64,000 bases of DNA from Siphonodentalium dalli (taxonomy: Eukaryota; Mollusca; Scaphopoda; Gadilida; Siphonodentaliidae). Positions 24,148 to 35,978 of this stretch are shown in pieces. The notes under the pieces are model-generated. The model was not told the DNA's origin. It did not search any database and saw only the letters and a program-made list of their open reading frames with translations. Within the stretch, counting starts at the first letter, position 1. Every line of letters begins with the position of its first letter. Made by a program: the position numbers and the translations under genes. The stretch spans positions 63,146,609 through 63,210,608 of the forward strand of contig CP136066.1 of assembly GCA_032622095.1 (NCBI GenBank). Reading direction: 5' to 3'.

Positions 24148-24817
24148 GTATGCACATTATTTGCAATTAAATTCAAGTTCGTCACCAACTTTGGATCCCC
24201 CAAACGGAATTTGTACTGTAAGCAGATGGTGCAGGTATGTATGCACGAAATGTACCCTTATTTTGACTTCGGGTCTTGATGGCAGGGAGCTTGATGATTT
24301 CTATTTTCTCAGTCAGGTGATCTTGTTCGTGGTCTTTTCCCGCCATTTTGAAATCCGAGATGGCCGTCGTTCTCAATTTTTGACATTCCTTGTTTTATTA
24401 ATCACTCGATGTGACGTCACTTTGGATTCTCTAGCATATAAATTTTGCTAACTTTATACACATAAATATGCTACGGTTTATAGACTAAGACATATCAAGG
24501 CAATTACTTGTAAAGAAAAACCATAATTTGAAATTATTCACAAAATTTTGGGTTAAAAAACATATATACATAAGTTCCCTGCCCTCGGTGCCGTTGTGGA
24601 TAAGGAACTAGGGACACCGGAAATGATCAATCCGTGTTGGTAACGAAATTTACATTTTAATTTATATTAGACACTAACATCATATGAGGAATCTACTTGT
24701 ATTGTTTGAAGATGCAAAGTGGCACCCTTTGAGTAATTAGAGCACCAACATTGATGAAATACTAAATTGCCAACATAACTGTTAATCATGAATATAGAAC
24801 GTTTGGTTTCCTTTTAA

Positions 24818-25075
24818 AGGTACTCAATCCGATTAAATACCCCTAAATTACTATTTTCTTTGGCTTCGTGGGGGTATAAAATATTTGATTCGAGTCGAGG
24901 AACATACCCATCAAACCTCAGAGTAATCAGATACCGATTTTTGAAGTTTGTTATTTCAATTGTTTGTTGCCCAGAAACTAGCCATCAAACGAATGATTTC
25001 GGTCAAAATTTCGGATGAAGTTCGATAACTCTAAAAATAAGTGGTAATACGGCAAAATTTCGTGAATACTCAAGT
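24818..25075 (+). mobile_element. MITE-1 fragment (left half)
   Basis: TTAA (24814-24817) is followed by AGGTACTCAATCCGATTAAA. Then come CTTTGGCTTCGTGGGGGTA, TTCGAGTCGAGGAAC and a decayed interior ending near AAATAAGTGGTAATA. The right terminal repeat is missing. Confidence 0.75.
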
Positions 25076-27196
25076 GATAATACGGCCATATTTCATTGAA
25101 CAAATGTTGATAAATAACACGTTTTGAGAAATTTGATACCAAAGTTGACAGTGGTTAGCTTTAATTTGTTGCAATTAAAAGATTCTGATAACTAAAGCGT
25201 ATTTTTAAAATCATACGTGAATCATGTAGTTGTGTTGTAGTTTTTGTAAAGAGATAAAAAGATTGCTATTCAATTGGCGTTTGGGCGACACACCGTTAGC
25301 GCACTTAATGAAGAATGGCATGTATCCCGCAGGGTCGTAACACAACAAAGACAGGTCTGCCTGATTGAATACCTTAATTTAATCAATTATTAATCAAAAG
25401 GTAGTCGTGAAATTATTGGTATCTTGCTTCGCGTCTTCCTTTTTTGGCCCACAATGCGCCATGGCCACTAGCAAACAAGTGGAGTCCGTGGGAACCCGGA
25501 CCTGAAACGAGACACTAGACCCCCTGGTTAGTGATGTCTGCTGGTCAGTGCCAAGCGAATGCCGTAGGATCACAAAACAAACAAACAAACAAAACAAAAA
25601 AGGGGGAGTTTGGGTGGGGGGGGGGGGGGGGGGGGGGGTAATTTCAAACAAAAACATACTTTCCCCAATTTTCGAATCTTGCACAAAGACCTTGGCCCTC
25701 TCACGACTTGATCACGTGCCTCCGGCGATATAGTTCCGCTCTCCCGATTTACTGAGAACGATCAGGGCACTGGTTATATATTACCCTGATGCTGCTGAGA
25801 GCTTTTGGTAACATTGCGAATAAATTACCAGGCAGATGTTTACTTATTAATGATCATATAGTACTGCATGTTAATCCCACCAATGGAATTTGTGTATCGA
25901 TCCGCATGATCCATCAAATCTTTATTTAGCAACTGACCCAATCGGGCACGTGATCTTGTTTTGGTTCTATTCTTAGTTTTGGTAAACAACTGCAAACGTG
26001 TCTCTCTAGCTGTCATGTTTTAGCGACCCGACGGGATAAATGCGGTCGCTGTGCGACGCTCGTTTTATACTGTAAAATAAAGAGTTAGGTTTGGCGCAGA
26101 TAAATTCGTGCCGCCTTTTGGTGATCGAATTAAGAAATGATTAATGTGAGAGATAGCTCGGGTGCCGGGCTATATGTATATAACTGTGTTATTCGGGGTA
26201 TATACGGGGTGTATAAAGGTAGATTTGTTTGTGGATATCAGCAAGTCAATCAGTGTTGCCATTAATTACATTTTCTAAGGGTAGCCATCGCTTTTGAAAC
26301 TCTTGATATCGCATGTTGCATCTGGATGTGTACTTATCGCATTCATATTTGAATTTCAATTCAGCGACAAATGCCTTTATCGAGAGTTGGATCGGGTCAA
26401 ATTTAGTTCTATAAATATATTCGCAGCGGAGTGTGACAGTGGTTTAATCGGACAGCTAATCTATTGCGGATTGTTGGGTATATTCCCCACAACCTAAAAA
26501 CTGACCATGACTGGATAACGCAGGAGGCGCTATTTATACTCTCCGCGTCAACGCAGAGAACGTTTTGCAAACTTATTTTGGACAGTTTTCAGCGCTCCTC
26601 CTGCATGTTACTCATATTTTGGTACCTTTTCAGCGCAATGCAAGCGCCGACCTGAGTGTGACAGGGGTTTTATAAGCACGTTTGGCGTGTCTTTGTTTCT
26701 GAAAGTTCTATAACTTCGTAAATACGTTGTACCGTTTAAAATCGATATAACACGATGTTGGTTCACCGAATATACCCCGAAAATGTTCTGAAGTCTGAAG
26801 AAAATATCGAATTATATTAATACAGTCATTGTTCCATACTTTGTCCCCCTGAGTGTGATGTGGACAATAGATTTACCCCCGCCAGCAATCAACTGATCAG
26901 AGTCTATGCATATTACACGAAACAGGATCAAACAGGCTATGGCATGTATATTTGAATCCCGCTTGATTTAGTTTACACCATATCACTTTAACCCAACACG
27001 CGTGCAGATATTGTTAAATTTTAGACTATAGGACATTTAAGCTGGACCTGTTCCAATACAAACCTTGAATTCGGTGGGTGCTTCGAAGTAATGAACTTAG
27101 GATTTAGTTCCATAAACCAGTGTGCATCGAACCAAACTGTTTGGTTCTTTACGCAAAGTTTTAAATAAAACATAATTATAATATTTTCTGCTTACA
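25076..27196. other. No gene recognised; 23-bp poly-G tract
   Basis: An uninterrupted G run lies at 25616-25638, next to AACAAACAAACAAAC. The rest (25740-27196) is unique-looking intron without supportable frames. The frames at 26294-26497 and 26464-26655 show no motif. Confidence 0.5.
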
Positions 27197-27200
27197 TTAA

Positions 27201-27759
27201 AGGGGTGCTGTACGCCATTTTCATTAAATTTCCGGTGACAACAACGATCTAATATCGATAATATATAGAAACATAAGTAATTTGAGTCGAAGATGTATTC
27301 TGTAAACGCTCAGGTTAATAGGCTATCTTAAAATTTAATAATTTAAAAGTTAATAATTTGATATAAATTGAATTTATGACTGGAGCCATAAAATGGCGTC
27401 AATTAAATTACGAATTACCGTAATCAAAAATAGTAATTGAGGGATACTGGATTTTTAAACCGATCGCACACACGATTGCTTAAAATATTATGATGATACG
27501 GGGAGAACACTCAAGCCACTCACTGAATAGCGACGATACAATAACTTAAATGATTATATGGGACTAGTATGCATATAATATAACTTTTATTTGATTCATT
27601 TGGTTGAAAACTTTACAAAAATTACTCGACAACGACAATTTGTCATCCGTAACATGACTTCGTACTGAACAGACTTTCAAATAATGGAAAAATTGTTACC
27701 TTATTCTCCGACTCGGAGACTATAGAAACCAACAACAACATGTGGCGTACAGTACCCCT
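27201..27759. mobile_element. MITE-2, TTAA target duplication
   Basis: A 559-bp element with ends AGGGGTGCTGTACGCCA and TGGCGTACAGTACCCCT. It is flanked by TTAA at 27197-27200 and 27760-27763. The flank GCTTACATTAAATCACGATA is found uninterrupted about 15 bp further right (27777-27796), so an internal empty site is present. No coding capacity. Its ends differ from MITE-1 apart from the TTAA target and AGG start. Confidence 0.88.
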
Positions 27760-28221
27760 TTAAATCACGATATATGCTTACATTAAATCACGATAGCGTT
27801 AAATGCCGATTTGGCCCACAAATGTTATAGCGCCGGAATTTTAATGTTCCATAACTTGAACGAATGACATGATGATGTCCCTTGTTGTTAATGAACAATG
27901 CTGTGGCTTACTGTTTGTGGGAATTTACTGGTTTGTAGCAGGGCTAATGTAGTGTTGCATAATTATACATCGTACATATTCAATACGTTTCTGTTATCAA
28001 TTCGCAAAATATCCACATTTTTTCACTGAAACCACGTTAAGCTGAGCAACTTGATCCAACATCCTTGTTTAGTGAAGATTTAATTTCCGAGATAAAAGTA
28101 ATTCTTATTTAAGGCAGTACGATCGCTGACTATTTAGCATCATAATATGGTAGTTTACAGATTAAACGCATACACTTACCTTTGCATTCCTAACATGTAT
28201 TTAGCTATATGTAAACTGTCC

Positions 28222-28268
28222 ATAATTCCCATAATTCCCATAATTCTCATAATTCCCATAATTTCCAT
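28222..28268. repeat. Short tandem repeat, 9-10 bp unit
   Basis: Five imperfect units of CCCATAATT with one TCTCATAATT variant. The Ile-Pro rich and Met-Gly rich frames on the two strands come from this repeat. Confidence 0.85.
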
Positions 28269-29639
28269 CCCCGAAAATAGAGTTCGGGAAAATAAACAGC
28301 TTATTATATTATCGTTGCTAAAGGTCGAAAAGTTGGTGTTCGTACGTTTAATATGACACGGGTTAGCAACTTGCAACTGATGAAGATCTTATTGACTTTT
28401 TTCTCTCTTCCTTCTTTGATGATCTCATTTATAAAATATAAATTTTGACTTTTGGATCTTATTAATTGAGATATTTTGGTGCGTACGTTCAAAATTATTT
28501 ACCAAATTTAGTAAAACCGCTCCGGGCCACTGCTCTCCATCCTAAATTTATGACAAGTGAACGAGGAATCAGGTATCTGCACAAAATTGGGTCACTGTTC
28601 CCTAATTTCTTTTACCCCCCCCCCTATTTTCGTATACCTTGCAGATTCTCTCGTCTTTCTCTTGTTATCCATACATTTGGCACCAACTTCACTTTGTGAT
28701 TAAATGTATATGACTAATTGGTTTCAGGCCATTTTTCTTTCAGCTTATCCTAATTTGTCATATCCAAAAGACTTCGGGCCGTCAGCAAGCATTTCATTTT
28801 GACTTTTTACTGTCATCCCGGGATGCTAGGTGTGATTTTCGGATGCTATGTGTGATTTTCGCTAACCCTACATGATGTGTTACCTGGTCAGACACCCACT
28901 TACCACTTATTGGTTACCCATAAAACAAATAAACAGCTTATTATATTATCGTTACTATAGGTAAGAATTTATATATATTGCACGTAACATGCACATGGCT
29001 ATAGCTAGGATCGTTTCATGTGGGGGAGGTCCGCATTCAAATTTACGGCACTCTTTCTTGACCAATACAGAAATAACCATTGTTGGTTCCAGTTTATATG
29101 GGTCTAACAGTGACGTGCCCAGAGCATTCCAGTTTGGGGGGTGACCACCTTGACATTTCCGACTTATGCAGCTCTCATTGAACTGACCAAACTCACTCAG
29201 AATCCCATTTGCACTCACATTGGGATGTAACTTTTCAACTTGCACTTCAAGCTTTCCAACCGTTGGAAATTTACACCATGACACCCATTTCTAATGATTG
29301 CCATTGCAGACCAAAGGTAGACAGATATGCTACTGTTGATTTTAAAAGAACAATTTCTCACTAATTACTGGTTAGAAAATCAAACAATGAGAACAGTTTC
29401 AATTTATATGTGGTGTGACATTTCCAACTGATGTTGTTTAAGGCATGACATATCCAACTGATGGAAAAAGTTGACCAATGTATGTTGGGGGGGATCTAAC
29501 CTACCCCATGTTGTGCAGTCCCTGGGCTCTGAGTGTATTCGACTATGGCTCGGTATGTTTTCGGTTAATCTTGTTCTGGTTGAACACATTATAAGTTACT
29601 TTCTTTTTCTTATTCTGATATCAACCGAAAGTTCGAATA
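28269..29639. other. No gene recognised; small local repeats
   Basis: The phrase CAGCTTATTATATTATCGTT occurs at 28298 and 28932. GGATGCTATGTGTGATTTTCG is doubled at 28821-28861. TTTCCAACTGATG phrases recur at 29420-29460. A short FGAYVQNYLPNLVKPLRA stretch (about 28475-28528) is reminiscent of an LTR-retrotransposon RT/RNase H region but too short to call. Confidence 0.45.
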
Positions 29640-29960
29640 TGGGTTCCGCACAATTATTTTTTGCATAAGTTACGGCCCTTTTTCGACTTAGAATTTGACC
29701 GATTTCAAAACATTTTGGTTTCCGATCGATAACTCCAGTTTGGATTATTGCATCTGAAACATTTGGTATGTGTATTTCCTTGCTAAAAGTTTGATATACA
29801 CCCTGTTGAAAAATACGGTAATATTATGTTATCAGTGCGTGCGTCTGTCTGTTAACATTGTCATTTCCGATCCGAAACTTAAGTTTGGAAGACCTGCTCA
29901 GAATCAAACTTAGCATTTATCGCAAAGTTGTTTTAACTTTGAATGTTCTCAGTAAATAAT
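29640..29960 (+). repeat. GTCCG-family repeat fragment
   Basis: Matches the family at 7380-8450: TACGGCCCTTTTTCGACTTA, TTTTGGTTTCCGATCGATAA, CTCCAGTTTGGATTATTGCA, then GTGCGTGCGTCTGTCTGTTA. Confidence 0.65.
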
Positions 29961-30059
29961 TATATGGTGTCTTGATAAAGAAATCAGAATAAATTTTGTT
30001 TTAATTATTGGTTGTAGATAATAATAGAACCATTTAGAGTGACTCCCCTTATCCTATAT

Positions 30060-31640
30060 ACATGCAGGCTGTGAAAGAACGATCAGTCTATTTTAACCTG
30101 ATCGGGCTAGTTAATTGTGATAAATCTCAAAATCTTTGCGATAAATCACCAAGTAGTTTATTGAGAGTTATCGTAAAGATGTTTGATATTTACCGCAAAG
30201 GTTTGCGAGTTATCGTAAAGGTGTTTGTGATTGTTCGCAAAGTTGTTTTGTGATTTATCGCAAAGTTGTTTTAAGTTGTCATTTCCGATCTATAACTTAA
30301 GTTTGGAAGACCTGATCAGAATCAAACTTAGCTTTTATGGCAAAGTTGTTTTAATTTTGAATATTCTCAGTAAATAATTATGTGGTGTCCTGCAAAAGAG
30401 ATCAGAATTAATTTTGTTTTAATTATTGGTTTGCTACCCGTGTCCCATATGCATGTTGGCTGTGAAAGACCGATCAGTCTATTTTAGCCCGACCATGCTA
30501 TTATACATGTATATCGATTTGTGGTTCATCCAGACCGGTGTAAGATGTCTGATTTATTATGTTTATACGGTTCAAGCCCATTAGTGCCACCGCGTAACAA
30601 TATATCTGCAATAAATCACAAACCTTTGTGATAAATCTCAAACATGTTTGCGATAAATTGTAAAGTATACTCACCAAGTAGTTTTAGATTTATCGTAAAG
30701 ATGCTTGTGATTTATCGCAAAAGTTTGCGAGTTATCGCAAAGGTGTTTGTGATTTTTCGCCAAGTCGTTTTGTGATTTATCGCAAAGATTTGGTCCGCTC
30801 ATCATACATGCATGCTGGCTGTGAATGACCAATCGGTCTATTTTAGCCCGACCGGGCAATTATATATTGATATGTTGTTCACTCTGACCTGTTTAAGATG
30901 TCTGGTTTATAATGGTTACACACAAATTAAGAAATTTGGAAGATTATTTCAGACAAATTTTACTCCATGTGCAGGCAACAGGAAATCCTAACCCAGACCT
31001 GTTTAAGATGTCTGATTTATAATGTTTGCATAAGCCCATTAGTGGAAAAAAAATTTGCGACAAATTTCCAACATCTTTGCGATAAATCGAAAAATATTAT
31101 CACCCAGTATGTAGTCTGAGAGTTATCGTAAAGATGTTTGAGATTTTTCGCAAAGTTGTTTTGTGATTTATCGCGAAGGTTTTCTCCCCTTACCCCTTAT
31201 CGTACTGGCTGTGAAAGACCGATTGGTCTATTTTAGCCCAACCGTGCTATTATAGATATCGATTGGTGGTTCACCCAGACCTGTTGAAGATGTCTGATTT
31301 ATGTTTATATTTATACGGTTCAAGCTTATTAGTGCCTATTAGTGCCTATTATTGCGATAAATCACAAACCATTGCGATTAATCGCAAACCTTTGTGATCA
31401 ATCAAAAACCTTTGCACGAAATCGCATATATTTATTGCAAAGTAGTTTGCGATTCGCAAAGATTTGCGATTTATCGCAAGGTAATTTTTTATTTATCGGG
31501 CTATTATAGATCGATTGGTGTTTCACGCAGACCTGCATGTTTAAGATGTTTGATTTATAATGTTTACTTTAATATTATTGCACACAAATTAAGAAATTTG
31601 GCCGATTATTATAGACATTCAGACAAATTTTACTCCACAT
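30060..31640 (+). repeat. ~370-bp tandem array with GCGATAAATC motifs
   Basis: Four to five diverged units begin GGCTGTGAAAGACCGATC, with copies at about 30067, 30460, 30814 and 31206 and a truncated one near 31500. They continue through TCTATTTTAGCCCGACC, CAGACCTGTTTAAGATGTCT and ATTTATAATGTT. Between these blocks lie many TTTGCGATAAATC and GATTTATCGCAAAG phrases in both orientations, giving hairpin potential. Confidence 0.8.
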
Positions 31641-31674
31641 TCAGGGAAGTTCAGGGAAATCGAGATATTAAACC

Positions 31675-31822
31675 TTGAATTAAGTACAAAAACACGATCA
31701 AGGTTCTATACTAATAAAACTAATATATTTCGGATTATATAATTATGCACTATGCAAGGGAGTCCACGTAACTGATAACATGATCTCGCATAACCTCGAT
31801 CGTGGTTTTGTTCTTAATTCAA
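31675..31822. mobile_element. 148-bp foldback (31-bp inverted arms)
   Basis: Left arm 31675-31705 (TTGAATTAAGTACAAAAACA and onward) and right arm 31792-31822 are inverted copies with about three mismatches, separated by an 86-bp loop. It resembles a small MITE; no clear target duplication. Confidence 0.75.
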
Positions 31823-32930
31823 TGTTTAAACGCCGTAGCATCATTTGGAATCTAACAAGCCATATTGTTAAATTTGCCGTCGGCCATTTTTCGTAATTTC
31901 GAGTGCTTGGTGCCTGGGCAGGTTTTCCACATAGTACCTATATATTTGGTTCTCTGAAGTACCAAATTGCTAGGTACAATGCTAGTACCTAAATAGTTGG
32001 TACTATAGAGTGCACAGGCAGGTACTTCAGATAATACAATGGGCTTGTCAAGAAAGCGTGTGTGCGCGTATTTCTCGGCACTGCATATCGTGTGCGTCAT
32101 GACATCGGTGACATAAAGTCGGGTGGGTATTATGTGCATACTGCCCGGATAGGTACTCCACAGAACCTAGATATAGGTACCCCACATTGCATGAAAACTG
32201 GAATTTATTCATTGCATAAATTCCGGATAAATGTGCATAAATCTGGATAAATCAGAAATTTATTCACTGAATAAATGTGCATAAATCCGGAAATTTATGC
32301 ACATTTATTCACAATTTATTCATGAATAAAGGCCGACATTTATACACAATTTATTCACTGAATAAACCCACGTTTATTCAACAGAATAAACTCGGCATTT
32401 ATTCATACGTTTATGCACATTTATTATCGACCTGTTTATGCATAAATGGAAATTTATTCACTGAATAAAGCTGCATAAATATATATATAGCTACATTTAT
32501 TCTGGTTATAAACTCCAGTTTATGCACATTTATACCCCGTATAAATTATTTGGATTTGAACATATATATCCATATATATTTGTGAAATCTACTTTTTGGT
32601 GACATTTGGCTTGTAACCAGCATATAAGGCGACAAGGATGTGTATATCTAACTATACATATACACATGTGTCGCCCTGATTCTGGTATCTCCATGTGTAG
32701 TAATTTGCCAACAAAATGCTGCCCTTTTGTTGGTTATACCAGTCACAAATATAATATGAACTACTTCGACATGGCACTTTGTGTCATAGTTGTATCTTGC
32801 CGTCATCAATTTTCGTAGTCTCTGCAATAAAGAATAAAAATTAAATAATTAAGTGATCGCATGGGAAATAAGTATAAACGATAAAATATTAAAACTAAAA
32901 TAAGAATTTTTGTTCTGCTAAAGAGTGATA

Positions 32931-34640
32931 TCGCCCTTCAATGAACACAATTTTACGGGATTCAAAATTGTGTAACATCATGGATCTATTGTACATTGAA
33001 TTGTTATGCGATATGACAAAGCGTGATATCACCCTTTCATCACCACAATTTTACTCGATTCAAACTTCAAAACGGGATTACATCATGGACTTACTGTACA
33101 ATGCATTTATATGTGATATGGCAAAGGGTGATATTACCCTTCCATTACCAAAATTTTACGCGATTCTAACTTCAAGACCGGATTACATCACGGATATATT
33201 GTACAATGAATTTATATGTGAACTGGCAAAGGTTGATATCACCCTTCCATGATCACTATTTTACGCGATTCTAACTTCAAAACGGGATTACATCATGAAT
33301 ATATTGTACAATTAATTTATATGTGAACTGGCAAAGGGCGATATCACCCTTCCATGATCACTATTTTACGCGATTCTAACTTCAAAACAGGATTACATCA
33401 CGGATATATTGTACAATTAATTTATATGTGAACTGGCAAAGGGTGATATCACCCTTCCATGATCACTATTTTACGCGATTCTAACTTCAAAACGGGATTA
33501 CATCATGAATATATTGTACAATTAATATATATGTGAACTGGCAAAGGGTGATATCACCCTTCCATGATCACTATTTTACGCGATTCTAACTTCAAAACAG
33601 GATTACATCACGGATATATTGTACAATTAATTTATATGTGAACTGGCAAAGGGTGATATCACCCTTCCATGATCACTATTTTACGCGATTCTAACTTCAA
33701 AACGGGATTACATCATGAATATATTGTAAAATGAATTTATATGTGAACTGGCAAAGGGTGATATCACCCTTCCATGTTCACTATTTTACGCGATTCTAAC
33801 TTCAAAACAGGATTACATCACGGATATATTGTACAATTAATTTATATGTGAACTGGCAAAGGGTGATATCACCCTTCCATGATCACTATTTTACGCGATT
33901 CTAACTTCAAAACGGGATTACATCATGAATATATTGTACAATTAATATATATGTGAACTGGCAAAGGGTGATATCACCCTTCCATGATCACTATTTTACG
34001 CGATTCTAACTTCAAAACAGGATTACATCACGGATATATTGTACAATTAATTTATATGTGAACTGGCAAGGGTGATATCACCCTTCCATGATCACTATTT
34101 TACGCGATTCTAACTTCAAAACGGGATTACATCATGAATATATTGTAAAATGAATTTATATGTGAACTGGCAAAGGGTGATATCACCCTTCCATGTTCAC
34201 TATTTTACGCGATTCGAACTTCAAAACAGGATTACATCACGGATATATTGTACAATTAATTTATATGTGAACTGGCAAAGGGTGATATCACCCTTCCATG
34301 ATCACTATTTTACGCGATTCTAACTTCAAAACGGGAGTACATCACGGATATATTGTACAATGAATTTATATGTGAACTGGCAAAGGGTGATATCACACTT
34401 CCATGATCACTATTTTACGCGATTAAAACTTCAAAACGGGATTACATCATGGATATATTGTACAATGAATTTATATGTGAACTGGCAAAGAGTGATATCA
34501 TCCTTCCATGATCACTATTTTACGCGATTAAAACTTCAAAACGGGATTACATCATGGATATATTGTACAATGAATGTATATGTGATGCTAGCAAAGGATG
34601 ATATCACCCTCCTGACATGACCACAATTGCAATTTTACGC
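32931..34640. repeat. 105-bp satellite array with higher-order repeats
   Basis: About 16 units at a constant spacing of 105 bp, measured at successive CCTTCCATGATCAC phrases from 33036 to 34505 (one unit is 104). Central units alternate between two variants: ACGGGATTACATCATGAAT and ACAGGATTACATCACGGAT. Blocks 33474-33893 and 33894-34312 repeat a four-unit pattern of 420 bp. Nearly every central unit has the perfect palindrome AAGGGTGATATCACCCTT. Because 105 is a multiple of three, open frames of 35-residue repeats arise; they are not genes. Edge units are more diverged. Confidence 0.95.
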
Positions 34641-35384
34641 GATTAAACTGATGCGAATTGATGAAAGAATGAATCTGCAACATAAATTGTGAAATAGCTT
34701 TATTTCATATTCACATATATGTCAACTTACCCTTGGTAAAATTTATAATTAGAAAAGGAATTTAAAAACGATGTGGAGATCATGTTCTAACCCAAGCAAA
34801 TATACCCCCATGGGCCATTGCAGACGATACCTTAGTTTAGACAGAACATGCGAAAACAAATCCATATAAATACTTGCCTCATGCCTCATGGAACACGTCT
34901 GCCTCTGTAGCAGTATTGAGAGGAAAAGGACGATATCTCCGACGCTGGCTTCTGTTATCTGATAGAGTTCTCGCAATGTATGCTTGCTGCCGACATATGG
35001 TAATAATTAAATTATTGGCTCAGAATGAAACCGGCGGCCAGTTACAGTAATAAGCAAAATTAATGCACGACATCTATAAGTTATTCGGTATATGTACATC
35101 GCCGGGCCAACATTAAAATTCTCGATTTATTTAGTATGATACCTGATTTGGTATATCTGAATGCCTGCATTATGAGAGCGGTACATTATATGTTGGGCGC
35201 TTTGTCAGGATACCTGATGCAAAATATCTTCTGCATGGGCCTTTTGTGGGTAAACGTTGTCAGAATGTAATTTGACTCAATAGTGTTAAAATGACACCAA
35301 ATGTTTACCACATTGCTATAAATGTTCACTGGCGACATAATAGCTCTACTGACCCCGGCACTGTTCCAAGAAAGGCGAATTTAA
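34641..35384. other. No gene recognised
   Basis: A spacer between the satellite and the right arm of the composite element. No supportable frame. Confidence 0.5.
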
Positions 35385-35773
35385 TATGCATAAATGCATG
35401 CATAAATTTCAGGGTCCTAAATTTATGCAACATTTATGCGAGATTTACAAATATAAATGCGAGATTTATATTTTTGTATAAATGCGAATTTAGTATGTAT
35501 AAATGCATGCATAAATTCAGGGTCCTAAATTTATGCAACATTTATATTTTATAAATCTCGCTTTTCATGCAGTGTGGCCAGAGACCCTAAATATTAGTAC
35601 TCTACATATCCTAAATATAGGTACTCCATAGAACATATATATATAGGTACTCTAGAATACCTCAATATTTGATAGGTACTCTAGAGTACCAACAGTTAGG
35701 GATTCTCCTGGGACAAAGCTTGGTACATACGTAGGTACTCCATGGGACCTATTGTTTTAAGAGTGTACCCTCG

Positions 35774-35974
35774 ATGAGACAGAGTGTAAAATAAATCAAT
35801 ATGCAGACGACACTACACTTTCACTAGATGGGAGCAAAGACAGCCTCAGATAATCTCTATCTGTGCTTAAATCATTCGTTACTATGTCGAGTCTCAAGGA
35901 TAATCTAGACAAATGCTAAATAGTCTGGTTGGGTTCCCAGAAAATAAATACAGTTCCTTTAGAGGAATGCAAAC
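35774..35974 (+). pseudogene. LINE reverse transcriptase fragment, left piece
   Basis: The + strand reads ETECKINQYADDTTLSLDGS. It includes the RT catalytic YADD box, then SLSVLKSFVTMSSLKDNLDK and VWLGSQK, with two in-frame stops. The pattern fits L1/Tx1-type RTs. It is interrupted at 35975 by a TTAA element and resumes at 36704. Confidence 0.82.
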
Positions 35975-35978
35975 TTAA

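Larger units (their letters stand above)
20176..24555 (+). repeat. Segmental duplication, copy B (contains intact GCNT exon 1)
   Basis: Direct-orientation partner of 9762-13545, offset by roughly 10.4 kb. The match begins at CCATATTTGGGGTACCTCG and includes AATCAATCATGTTTATTGTG and the twice-repeated ATATTGGCAGCCATCTT. It runs past exon 1 into intron 1 until GAAATTATTCACAAAATTTTGGG. About 1.1 kb at 22169-23302 interrupts it. Confidence 0.92.
31900..35770. mobile_element. ~3.9-kb foldback-like composite carrying the 105-bp satellite
   Basis: The flanks of the satellite mirror each other. From outside in, the left side has TAGGTACT motifs (31920-32170), then CCACATTGCATGAAAA, then GCATAAAT/TTTATTCA motifs (32190-32560). 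The right side, read inverted, has the same order: TAGGTACTCTAG motifs (35600-35760), CCACACTGCATGAAAA (35561-35576), and GCATAAAT motifs (35385-35560). The right end abuts a LINE fragment at about 35774, as if inserted there. Foldback/Galileo-type elements with subrepeat-built arms are the nearest known analogy; no transposase is visible, so the class is inference. Confidence 0.6.

Noticed and set aside
24148-24451. Extension of the GCNT exon 1 frame beyond the splice donor
   Set aside because: GT14 similarity stops at CAG/GTATGC and continues in phase at 53769, so the extension is intronic read-through.
28466-28699. Short YVQNYLPNLVKPLRA stretch resembling a Ty3-type RT/RNase H region
   Set aside because: Only about 18 residues match and nothing flanking continues the similarity; too weak to annotate.
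32941-34620. Open frames made of 35-residue repeats (for example 34360-34620)
   Set aside because: They arise because the satellite unit is 105 bp, a multiple of three. Neighbouring units carry stops and the sequence shows no protein-like conservation.
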